Made by a program: the position numbers and the translations under genes. 64,000 nt of DNA, taken from contig NZ_FOPY01000006.1 of NCBI RefSeq assembly GCF_900113605.1, positions 1 through 64,000 on the forward strand. Reading direction: 5' to 3'. This DNA is from Modicisalibacter xianhensis. GTDB lineage: Bacteria > Pseudomonadota > Gammaproteobacteria > Pseudomonadales > Halomonadaceae. The notes under the pieces were generated by a model. It saw only the letters and a program-made list of their open reading frames with translations. It was not told the origin of the DNA and searched no databases. Below, piece by piece: positions 40,279 through 48,732 of this stretch (the stretch's first letter is position 1; every line of letters starts with the position of its first letter).

Positions 40279-41649
40279 ATGAGACAAGTACGATATCCGA
40301 GCTATAAAACGACCAAATCTACTTGGCTCGCGTCTATACCTGAACATTGGGAAGAGAAGCGTCTAAAAGATGTCGCCACATACAATGACGAGAGTTTGGA
40401 TGAGAAAACCGATCCAGACTTTGAAATTGAGTATGTCGATATCTCCAGTGTGTCATTGACACATGGTATCGAAAAAACCGAATTATTAGCTTTTGAGAAA
40501 GCGCCATCCCGTGCGCGTCGCAAAGTCAGACATGGCGATGTCATAGTTTCGACTGTGCGCACATATCTCAAAGCAATTGCTCCTATAAAGAACCCTCCTC
40601 TTAATATGGTTGTCTCGACGGGATTTGCAGTAATTCGCCCTCGTTCGAGTTTAGATGCCCGATTTGCTGGTTACATGTTGCAGTCCAATGGATTCGTCGG
40701 CGACGTTGTCGCTAACTCGGTTGGAGTGAGTTATCCAGCGATCAATGCGAGTGACCTAGCTCGTTTACCATTTGCAGAACCACCATTGCCTGAACAAATA
40801 AGAATATCAGACTTTCTTGACCACAAAACTGCTCAGATTGATGCACTGATCGCCAAAAAGCAGTCTCTCTTGGACAAGCTGGCCGAGCAACGCACAGCTC
40901 TAATCAGCCAGGCGGTAACCAAAGGGCTCGATCCATCGGTACCCATGAGAAATTCAGGTGTTGACTGGGTTGGGGAAATACCGGCGCATTGGACTGTGCC
41001 TATTTTAGGCTATGTCGCAGAGGTGAGAGGTGGAGTAACGAAAGGTCGAAAACTGCCAAACGAAGCAACGGTAGAAGTTCCGTATTTGAGGGTTGCCAAT
41101 GTTCAGGATGGCTTCATTGATCTCAGCCATGTCACCAACATTGAAATACTAGTGACAGAACTGGAACGCTACTCCCTGCAGAAGGGGGATGTACTGATGA
41201 ATGAAGGGGGTGACAACGACAAACTTGGTCGTGGAGCCGTTTGGGAGGGGGAAATCAGCCCATGTCTTCATCAGAATCATGTTTTCGCTGTGCGTCCAAG
41301 GATTCCAGAGTTTTCTGATTGGCTGGCTCTGCTTACGCAGTCCGGTTACGCCAAGTTTTACTTTTATACCACGGCAAAACAGAGCACAAATCTGGCTTCA
41401 ATTTCCTCTAGTAATATCAAGAAATTACCGGTATTGCTGCCTCCCGAAGCCGAGCGAAGAGAAATCATTGATCACGTAAAGACTTCGTTGGATAAACTAA
41501 CAAAACAACGCGAAAGAGTTATCCAAGTCATCGAGCGACTCAAAGAATACCGCTCTGCCCTGATCACCAATGCTGTCACCGGCAAAATCGACGTGCGGGA
41601 TTTCTGCATACTTACTACCAGTGAGCAAAGGGAGGTTGCCCATGGCTGA
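40279..41649 (+). CDS. hsdS: Type I restriction-modification system specificity subunit
   Basis: Selects the DNA target. It has two target-recognition halves, each followed by a coiled helix: PEQIRISDFLDHKTAQIDALIAKKQSLLDKLAEQRTALISQAVTKGLDPS after the first and the KQRERVIQVIERLKEYRSALITNAVTGKIDV helix at the end. It is 456 residues from the ATG at 40279; an in-frame TTG two codons earlier overlaps the hsdM stop. The second half is followed directly by dinD, with an 8-base overlap. Confidence 0.92.
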   Translation: MRQVRYPSYKTTKSTWLASIPEHWEEKRLKDVATYNDESLDEKTDPDFEIEYVDISSVSLTHGIEKTELLAFEKAPSRARRKVRHGDVIVSTVRTYLKAIAPIKNPPLNMVVSTGFAVIRPRSSLDARFAGYMLQSNGFVGDVVANSVGVSYPAINASDLARLPFAEPPLPEQIRISDFLDHKTAQIDALIAKKQSLLDKLAEQRTALISQAVTKGLDPSVPMRNSGVDWVGEIPAHWTVPILGYVAEVRGGVTKGRKLPNEATVEVPYLRVANVQDGFIDLSHVTNIEILVTELERYSLQKGDVLMNEGGDNDKLGRGAVWEGEISPCLHQNHVFAVRPRIPEFSDWLALLTQSGYAKFYFYTTAKQSTNLASISSSNIKKLPVLLPPEAERREIIDHVKTSLDKLTKQRERVIQVIERLKEYRSALITNAVTGKIDVRDFCILTTSEQREVAHG

Positions 41650-42508
41650 TACACCGTCCACCAATACTCACCACGAGAGCTTTGAAGGCATCCGCAGAGA
41701 GGATGAGCATGGCAACGAGTTCTGGTCAGCCAGAGAGCTGGCACCTCTGCTGGAATACCCGCAGTGGCGGAATTTTGTCCCGGTTATTGGTAAGGCCAAA
41801 CATGCCTGTGAAAGATCCGGGAACGTCGTTGCAGACCATTTTGCGGACGTGCGCAAAATGGTTGGTATCGGCTCCGGCGCGCAACGCCCGGTACCGGATG
41901 TCCACCTGTCACGCTATGCCTGCTACCTGATCGTCCAGAACGGCGATCCCACGAAGCCAGTCATCGCCAACGGCCAGACCTACTTCGCTATCCAAACGCG
42001 CCGACAGGAGCTGGAGGACAGCGAGCAGTTCACATCCCTCTCCGAGGATGAGAAGCGCCTGGCAATCCGTAAGGAGCTTATTGCCCACAACAAGTACCTG
42101 GCGGCGGCTGCCCAGGATGCTGGCGTGGAGACCCCATTGGATTACGCCATTTTTCAGGATCATGGCTACAAAGGGCTATACGGAGGGCTGGGCGCCAAGG
42201 ACTTACATGCCAGAAAAGGGCTCAAGAAGAGCCACAAGATTCTGGACTACATGGGGAGCACAGAGCTCGCTGCCAATCTGTTCCGTGCTACACAGGCAGA
42301 AGAGAAGCTTCGCCGGGACAACATTCAGGGTAAGCAGAACGCCAACAAAACCCATTTCGAGGTAGGCCAGAAGGTTCGGCAAACCATCGGCGAACTGGGC
42401 GGCACCATGCCAGAAAACCTGCCCACCCCGGATAAAAGCGTCAAACAAGTAGAAAACGCGCAGAAGAAGCTGGGAAAGCAGCAGAACGACGACTCTGACC
42501 AAGATTAG
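41642..42508 (+). CDS. dinD: DNA-damage-inducible protein D (DinD family)
   Basis: A 288-residue protein with the DinD N-terminus SFEGIRREDEHGNEFWSARELAPLLEYPQWRNFVPVIGKAKHACERSGN (a BRO-N/antirepressor-like module) and the internal DFAIFQDHGYKGLYGG-like segment typical of DinD. In E. coli DinD is an SOS protein that inhibits RecA strand exchange in vitro. Here it lies between hsdS and hsdR in the same operon; the ATG at 41642 follows a GGGAGG site. It may limit recombination at cut DNA or regulate the system; that is inference. Confidence 0.87.
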   Translation: MADTPSTNTHHESFEGIRREDEHGNEFWSARELAPLLEYPQWRNFVPVIGKAKHACERSGNVVADHFADVRKMVGIGSGAQRPVPDVHLSRYACYLIVQNGDPTKPVIANGQTYFAIQTRRQELEDSEQFTSLSEDEKRLAIRKELIAHNKYLAAAAQDAGVETPLDYAIFQDHGYKGLYGGLGAKDLHARKGLKKSHKILDYMGSTELAANLFRATQAEEKLRRDNIQGKQNANKTHFEVGQKVRQTIGELGGTMPENLPTPDKSVKQVENAQKKLGKQQNDDSDQD

Positions 42509-42548
42509 TCGCTGGAACCCAGCCAAGTTTTAAAAAGGAACATAGGTT

Positions 42549-45500
42549 ATGCACAAAGAAATCGACTTTGAGAACGCCATAGAGCAGGCGCTGATCATCC
42601 AAGGTGGCTATCAGAAGGGAGATCCCACCAGTTTCGATGCTGAAACCGCCTTGTTCCCGGCGGATGTCGTGAGCTTTGTGCAGAAGACACAACCCAAAAT
42701 CTGGGAGCGGTTGAACAACCTGGATGCGAGCAAGGCCGAGAGCATGCTCCTTGATGCCCTAACCAAAGAACTGGCCGCAAAAGGCGCCTTGACCGTGCTG
42801 CGCGAGGGTTTCAAGTGCGTCGGCAAGTCGGTGAAGCTGGCTTACTTTGCCCCCAATACCAGTATTGATACCGGCGCGGCTGAACGCTACGCCGCGAACA
42901 GGCTTACCGTGGTTCGTCAGGTACATACCAAGACGGGCGCAATTCCGGACATGGTACTGGCTGTGAACGGCCTCCCAGTTGCCACACTGGAGCTGAAAAA
43001 TGCCATGTCGGCGACCGGGTGGACCGTTGAAAATGCCAAGTCCCAGTACCGCTTCGAACGGAACCCCAAAGACCCGCTGTTCGCCTTCAAGAATCGCTGC
43101 CTGGTGCATTTCGCGGTAGATACCGAGCAAGCTTTTATGACGACCCACCTGGAGGGTAAGGATACCTTTTTCCTGCCTTTCAACCGGGGTTTTAATCACG
43201 GCGCTGGCAACCCGCCGATGGAAGGTGATGTTCGTACCGCCTACCTCTGGGAAGAGGTGCTGGAGCGGGACAGCCTGATGGATATCCTCGCCCGTTTTCT
43301 GCACCTTCAGGTAGAGGAGAAAACGGTCGTGACCGAAAAGGGAATCAAGCGGCACCGCAAGGAAACATTGATCTTCCCACGGTACCACCAACTGGATGCC
43401 GTAAGGTCTCTGACCCAGCACGCAAAAGCCAAGGGCTCCGGCCATAACTATCTCGTACAGCACTCTGCGGGTTCCGGTAAATCCAACTCCATTGCCTGGT
43501 TGGCCCATCGTTTGTCCAGTCTGCACGATGCTAACAACGAGAAGGTATTCCATTCCGTGGTGGTGATTACCGACCGCCGGGTACTCGACCAGCAATTGCA
43601 GAACACCATCTTCCAGTTCGAGCACAAGTTGGGCGTTGTTCAGAAGATCGACGAGAATACTCAGCAACTGGCCAAGGCGCTGGCTGACGGGGTGCCGATC
43701 ATCATCTCGACTATCCAGAAGTTCCCCTTCATCAGTCAGGCCATCCGCACGCTGGAGCAGAAAGGCAAAGGCATCTCAATTTCGACGGAAGGCAAACGCT
43801 TCGCGGTGATTGTGGATGAGGCCCACAGCTCGCAGAGTGGCGAAACGGCTATGGAGCTGCGGAAGATCCTGAACAAAGATGGCATCGAGTCAGCCATTGC
43901 TGAGCAATTACTGGACATGGAGGACGAGAGCCTTAGCGAAGAAGCTAAAAAGGAGCTCATCAGAGAGCAACTCAAACGTGCCAAACAGCTCAACCTGAGC
44001 TTTTTCGCGTTCACCGCAACGCCCAAGTTCAAGACCATGGCCGTGTTTAACGAGCCGGGGCGAAACGGAGAAGCTCCGTTCCATCACTACAGTATGCGGC
44101 AGGCCATCGAAGAGGGTTTTATCCATGACGTGCTGGCCCACTACACCTGCTACAAGCGTTATTACAAGCTGATCCAGAAGGTTGAGGATGACCCTGAAGT
44201 ACCGCGCCGCAAAGCAGCAAGGGCGTTGGCTCGTTTTGTTTCCTTCCACGACTATGAGATAGCGCAGAAGGTTGAGGTGATCGTTGAGCACTTCCGCACC
44301 CATACCCGCCACAAGATCGGTGGCCGGGCAAAGGCCATGGTAGTGACCAGCTCTCGTGAACATGCGGTGCGCTACAAGCTGGGCTTCGACAAGTACATCA
44401 AATCTAAAGGCTATACGGATGTGAAGTCCCTTGTAGCCTTCTCGGGAGAAATCGCTCTCAAGGAATATGCTGACAAGACATTTACCGAAGTCGGTATGAA
44501 CCAGGGCATCAAGGAGTCTGAGCTACCGGATAAATTCAACACCGAGGAATATCAGGTGTTACTGGTCGCTGAAAAATACCAAACCGGCTTTGACCAGCCA
44601 CTGCTTCATAGCATGTATGTGGATAAGAAGCTGTCAGGCATTCAGGCGGTGCAAACGCTGTCACGGCTTAACCGAACGGCCAGGGGCAAGACAGATACCT
44701 TTGTCCTGGACTTCGTGAATGAGCCGGATGAAATCTACAAGGCGTTCAAACCCTATTACGAGGTGACCACCAAGGAAGAGGATACCGACCCTCAGCAGCT
44801 CAATAACCTGGCCCACACCCTGTCCACCTGGCAGATTTTCACGGAGGGTGAGGTGAGCGCGTGGTGCGAGATCTGGTTCCGCAACCGACTGAACCCGACG
44901 GGCGGCGAGCATAAGAAGCTGAATAGTTTGATTGACCTGGCTGTCGAGCGTTTCAAGAAATTGAGCGAGGAAGACCAAGCCCTGTTCAAGGGGCAATTGG
45001 TCAGCTTCCGTAACCTGTACGGCTTCGTTGCCCAGATCATTCCTTATCAGGACTCGGACCACGAGAAGCTGTACACCTATTCCCGCTTCCTGCTCACCAA
45101 GCTGCCTTACACCACCGATACGCGCACTGTGCAGGTCGATGATGAGGTAGAGCTGAAGTACTACCGGCTTCAGAAAATCAGTGAAGGAGCCATCGACCTG
45201 AAAGTAGGCGAACCGGAAGCCTTGTATGGCCCGACCGAGGTCGGCACCGGCCAGGCAGAGGAAGAGGTGCAGTTATCGACGCTGGTCGACAAGCTCAATG
45301 AGCGATTTGGTACTGAGTTTACCCCGGCAGATCAGCTGTTCTTCGACCAAGTGAAGGAAACCGCCGTTGCCAACGAGCAGCTTCGCCAGGCCGTCATGGC
45401 CAACAGCCTGGAGAACTTCGAACCGGTATTTAACAAGCAGCTTGAGAACTTGTTTGTAGAGCGCATGGACGGCAACGAAGACATTTTCATACGCCTGATG

Positions 45501-45587
45501 AACGATACGTCTTTCCGCAACATCGCTTCTCAGTACCTGATGCGGGCTGTGTATAACCAGGTCAAAACCAGCGTTGAATCGCAGTAA
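42549..45587 (+). CDS. hsdR: Type I restriction endonuclease subunit R
   Basis: Motor and nuclease of the type I system. An N-terminal PD-(D/E)xK nuclease is seen around Asp134 (IPDMV) with ELK at 148-150. A helicase follows with Walker A SAGSGKS (about 306-312), the DEAH box VDEAHS at 423-426 and later motifs AEKYQTGFDQP and LSRLNRTARGK. It is 1012 residues, normal for HsdR. With hsdM and hsdS it forms a complete, apparently intact system. Confidence 0.94.
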   Translation: MHKEIDFENAIEQALIIQGGYQKGDPTSFDAETALFPADVVSFVQKTQPKIWERLNNLDASKAESMLLDALTKELAAKGALTVLREGFKCVGKSVKLAYFAPNTSIDTGAAERYAANRLTVVRQVHTKTGAIPDMVLAVNGLPVATLELKNAMSATGWTVENAKSQYRFERNPKDPLFAFKNRCLVHFAVDTEQAFMTTHLEGKDTFFLPFNRGFNHGAGNPPMEGDVRTAYLWEEVLERDSLMDILARFLHLQVEEKTVVTEKGIKRHRKETLIFPRYHQLDAVRSLTQHAKAKGSGHNYLVQHSAGSGKSNSIAWLAHRLSSLHDANNEKVFHSVVVITDRRVLDQQLQNTIFQFEHKLGVVQKIDENTQQLAKALADGVPIIISTIQKFPFISQAIRTLEQKGKGISISTEGKRFAVIVDEAHSSQSGETAMELRKILNKDGIESAIAEQLLDMEDESLSEEAKKELIREQLKRAKQLNLSFFAFTATPKFKTMAVFNEPGRNGEAPFHHYSMRQAIEEGFIHDVLAHYTCYKRYYKLIQKVEDDPEVPRRKAARALARFVSFHDYEIAQKVEVIVEHFRTHTRHKIGGRAKAMVVTSSREHAVRYKLGFDKYIKSKGYTDVKSLVAFSGEIALKEYADKTFTEVGMNQGIKESELPDKFNTEEYQVLLVAEKYQTGFDQPLLHSMYVDKKLSGIQAVQTLSRLNRTARGKTDTFVLDFVNEPDEIYKAFKPYYEVTTKEEDTDPQQLNNLAHTLSTWQIFTEGEVSAWCEIWFRNRLNPTGGEHKKLNSLIDLAVERFKKLSEEDQALFKGQLVSFRNLYGFVAQIIPYQDSDHEKLYTYSRFLLTKLPYTTDTRTVQVDDEVELKYYRLQKISEGAIDLKVGEPEALYGPTEVGTGQAEEEVQLSTLVDKLNERFGTEFTPADQLFFDQVKETAVANEQLRQAVMANSLENFEPVFNKQLENLFVERMDGNEDIFIRLMNDTSFRNIASQYLMRAVYNQVKTSVESQ

Positions 45588-45613
45588 CAGAACAAAAAGG
45601 GATAACGTCCGTT

Positions 45614-47713
45614 ATGAAAGCTACAGAAGCCAAGTTGCTAGACTTCCTGAAGAAGTCGCCACAATTTGTCATTCCGATCTACCAGAGAACGTACTCCTGG
45701 TCGGAACAGCAATGTCGCCAACTGTGGGACGACATTATGCGAGCTGGTACCAACGATGGCATATCAGCACATTTTATTGGCTCGGTGGTCTACATCGAGA
45801 AGGGGCTTTATCAGGTGTCCAGCCAATCACCATTGCTGGTCATTGATGGGCAACAGCGACTGACTACCACCATGCTGATTCTTGAGGCGCTATCTCGGCA
45901 CCTTGGGGATACAGAACCTCTGGAGGGGTTTTCGGCTAAGAAGCTGCGCAATTACTACCTGCTTAACCCGTTGGAAGACGGTGAGCGAGCGTACAAACTG
46001 CTATTGACCCAGACGGACAAAGAGAGCCTTCTGGCGTTGGTCACGCAGAAGCCGTTACCTGATGACGGTTCTCTTCGAATCCAGGAAAACTTCGAGTTCT
46101 TCAACAGCCAAATTGAGCGGCTTAATGGGGAACTGGAAACTCTCTGCCGGGGCCTTTCAAAGCTCATTATCGTTGATATTGCGCTGAGCCGAGATCAGGA
46201 TAACCCGCAACTCATTTTTGAGAGCATGAATTCCACAGGAAAAGCTTTGAGCCAGGCTGACCTGATCCGAAACTATGTGCTGATGGGACTGGAGCCGGAG
46301 CATCAAACTCGGCTCTATCGCGATCACTGGCGTCCGATGGAGGTGGAATTCGGGCAAGAAGGCTATGGCGTATACTTTGACAGCTTCATGCGCCACTACC
46401 TCACGGTTAAAACCGGGGAAATTCCACGGTTAGATGAGGTATACGAAGCTTTCAAACAGCATTCACGTCGTGCCGAAGTGGCGAGTGCTGGAGTCGATTC
46501 ATTGGTTGCTGAAATACATGCTTTCGCTCGGTATTTTTGTGCGATGGCATTGGGGAAAGAAACAGATAAACAGCTCGGAATGGCATTTAAGGACCTGCGG
46601 GAGCTAAAAGTCGACGTGGCATATCCGTTCCTGCTGGAGCTTTACCATGATTACCAACAGGACAATCTGTCCCGAGATGACTTCCATAGCGCTATTCGGC
46701 TGATCGAGGCTTATGTGTTCCGTCGTGCCGTTTGTGCTATCCCCACAAACTCGCTGAACAAGACCTTTGCGACCTTTCACAAATCATTGCAGAAGAACCG
46801 TTACCTGGAGAGCATCAAGGCTCACCTGCTCGGTTTGAAGTCATACCGGCGTTTCCCGAATGACGAAGAGTTCAAACGGGAACTGGCAGTACGCGATCTA
46901 TACAATTTCCGCAGCCGGAGCTACTGGTTACGCCGTTTGGAGAATTTCGAGCGCAAGGAACGAGTTCCGGTCGACGAATACACGATCGAACACATCATGC
47001 CGCAGAATGAGAATATGTCTGCTAGATGGAAGGATGAGCTAGGTCCGGAATGGAAGCGTGTGCATGAAACCTGGCTGCATACGCTGGGTAACCTGACTCT
47101 TACGGGCTACAACTCAGAGTACAGCGACCGAGCTTTCATCGAGAAGCGCGATATGCAGGGCGGATTCAAACAAAGCCCTCTACGGCTCAACGAGGGCCTG
47201 GGAGCTGTAGAAGCATGGAATGAGGACTCAATTAAGAATCGGGCCGCCAAGCTGGCCCAGGAAGCGGTGCGGGTTTGGGCGGCTCCGGTATTGCCGGACG
47301 AGATCCTCGATACCTACCGCAACGTGGCCGTTAAACCAGAAGCCTACAACCTTGAGGATCACCCTCAACTAGCAAACGGGACCCCAATGCGCGCTCTATT
47401 TGAGCAGCTCCGAAAGGAAGTCCTGGCGCTCGACCCGAGCGTCACTGAAGAAGTCCTCAAGCTCTATATAGCGTTCAAAGCCGAGACGAACTTTGTCGAT
47501 GTGGTCCCGCAAAAGACCCGTTTGCGACTGTCTCTGAATATGCCGTTTCACGAGTTGAGCGATCCGAAAGGGATGGCTCGAGACGTGACCAACCTCGGAC
47601 GTTGGGGAAATGGCGATGTGGAAGTAGGGTTAAGTGAGGAATCTGAGCTGGCCTATGTAATGGGGCTCATTCGACAGGCGTTCGAAAAGCAGATGGGGAA
47701 CGATGCTGATTGA
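45614..47713 (+). CDS. GmrSD-type modification-dependent restriction enzyme (DUF262-DUF1524)
   Basis: A single-chain 699-residue protein. The N-terminal DUF262 domain has FVIPIYQRTYSWSEQQCRQLW and IDGQQRLTTTMLIL (Asp78 region), the ParB-like nucleotide-binding GmrS part. The C-terminal DUF1524 domain has an HNH-type nuclease motif DEYTIEHIMPQN (His460). The last 100 residues resemble DUF5655. GmrSD enzymes cleave DNA carrying modified cytosine; here it may attack phages that escape the type I system. It lies 26 bases past hsdR, so probably the last gene of that operon. Confidence 0.88.
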   Translation: MKATEAKLLDFLKKSPQFVIPIYQRTYSWSEQQCRQLWDDIMRAGTNDGISAHFIGSVVYIEKGLYQVSSQSPLLVIDGQQRLTTTMLILEALSRHLGDTEPLEGFSAKKLRNYYLLNPLEDGERAYKLLLTQTDKESLLALVTQKPLPDDGSLRIQENFEFFNSQIERLNGELETLCRGLSKLIIVDIALSRDQDNPQLIFESMNSTGKALSQADLIRNYVLMGLEPEHQTRLYRDHWRPMEVEFGQEGYGVYFDSFMRHYLTVKTGEIPRLDEVYEAFKQHSRRAEVASAGVDSLVAEIHAFARYFCAMALGKETDKQLGMAFKDLRELKVDVAYPFLLELYHDYQQDNLSRDDFHSAIRLIEAYVFRRAVCAIPTNSLNKTFATFHKSLQKNRYLESIKAHLLGLKSYRRFPNDEEFKRELAVRDLYNFRSRSYWLRRLENFERKERVPVDEYTIEHIMPQNENMSARWKDELGPEWKRVHETWLHTLGNLTLTGYNSEYSDRAFIEKRDMQGGFKQSPLRLNEGLGAVEAWNEDSIKNRAAKLAQEAVRVWAAPVLPDEILDTYRNVAVKPEAYNLEDHPQLANGTPMRALFEQLRKEVLALDPSVTEEVLKLYIAFKAETNFVDVVPQKTRLRLSLNMPFHELSDPKGMARDVTNLGRWGNGDVEVGLSEESELAYVMGLIRQAFEKQMGNDAD

Positions 47714-48181
47714 GCAGTGGGAACAGCGCCCCGGCAACTGGGGCGGAAAGTAGTGGCTGGATGATGACAATGAGTGAGAGTTCTCCAACAGCGGTCGGGG
47801 ACTCTCCTGGAGGACTTTCCAATCGCTACACATACCTATCTGATTTGGATAACTTTGAGCTCATTCCATGCGCTCTAATAGGCCGCCTCTTGGAGATATG
47901 ACCTGCACATACGCTATTAATCTGGATAAGTTGTCGTCGGAATCCCAGTGCGTGAGTTTTCCAAATCAGATGGAACCGATGGGCTTTCAGTCCAGTAAAC
48001 TCCCTGCCAGCGCTTCTACGACTGGTGCACCCTAAAGCGCCTCCAAAAAGGCTCGCTGGGCACTTGTTGATGTTTCCCAGACTCGACGTTTACTGATATG
48101 GCGTGAATGGGCCTCTGAAAGGGCCTTCATGAGGCTATTTGGGTTAGCGAGCCCCTGGTGCTATTCAGCCCAGCTCAAAAC

Positions 48182-48202
48182 GGCCTCACAAAGGCCTTTT
48201 TT
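48182..48202 (+). terminator. Short rho-independent-like terminator
   Basis: GGCCT-CACAA-AGGCC followed by TTTTTT. The stem is only 5 bp, but the T-run is strong. It may end transcripts from the restriction operon about 470 bases downstream of the nuclease gene. Confidence 0.45.
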
Positions 48203-48274
48203 AAAGAAGAGTGTGTGGTTCGAACTCGTACAGCCATCAGTGAATCAAAATATGATTCTGAGACCGGAGAATGG

Positions 48275-48290
48275 CTTTCACATGTGAAAG
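48275..48290. promoter_or_regulatory. Second copy of the 16-bp palindrome
   Basis: CTTTCACATGTGAAAG, identical to 36962-36977, lies 230 bases before the AlpA-like gene. It suggests that the WYL regulator of the restriction operon also controls the AlpA-DUF927 module. Confidence 0.7.
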
Positions 48291-48519
48291 TCATGCAGCT
48301 AATTTGATCATTAAATGCACAAAATCCACTCGTGTAAGCCCTAATTCTGCGATTATGACTTTCTTTTTCTGATTTCTTTTGATTTTTATTTTTTTTACTA
48401 TCAATGACTTAATAGCCATCCTCGCCTTTGCGCCCTCTATGGGCAATTCCACGGTTCTCCCTCCAGACCAATATTTCCGATGATTGCTCCGAAAGATTCA
48501 CAACCCAACTGGAGTAGTC

Positions 48520-48717
48520 ATGAAAAAACAAACAAATACCACGACAGAGCGCCTGCTGACCTATGAAGAAGTCTGCACCGTTCTAAAAACATCGCAGGCA
48601 ACGCTGCGCCGCTATGTAAAACAGGGGCGGTTCCCGGCACCTGTGAAGCCGAATCCCCATGGCCGGGCCGTTCGCTTTCGTTACCAGGACGTAAAAGCGT
48701 GGCTGGACAAGCTGTGA
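48520..48717 (+). CDS. AlpA/excisionase-like small HTH protein
   Basis: A 65-residue MerR-like winged helix: LLTYEEVCTVLKTSQATLRRYVKQGRFPAPVKPNPHGRAVRFRYQDVKAWLDKL, the typical AlpA/Xis pattern. The ATG at 48520 follows a GGAG site, and the longer in-frame reading from 48484 has none. AlpA proteins activate integrase or excision genes in islands. It is followed 15 bases later by the DUF927 gene. Confidence 0.8.
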   Translation: MKKQTNTTTERLLTYEEVCTVLKTSQATLRRYVKQGRFPAPVKPNPHGRAVRFRYQDVKAWLDKL

Positions 48718-48732
48718 GAGGAGCTGCGTGAT

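Larger units (their letters stand above)
47714..48519. other. 806-base noncoding region between the nuclease and AlpA-like gene
   Basis: No convincing gene. A short reading frame of 47 codons at 47762-47901 lacks a clear ribosome site. Several short GGCCT/AGGCC pairs recur around 48110-48200 (for example 48182-48196 followed by TTTTTT, terminator-like). The 16-bp palindrome is at 48275-48290, and an AT-rich promoter-like tract runs at about 48355-48410. It probably holds the end of the restriction operon transcript and the control region of the AlpA-DUF927 module. Confidence 0.55.

Noticed and set aside
47762-47901. 47-codon reading frame after the GmrSD gene
   Set aside because: No clear ribosome site or family; composition and position suggest noncoding spacer.
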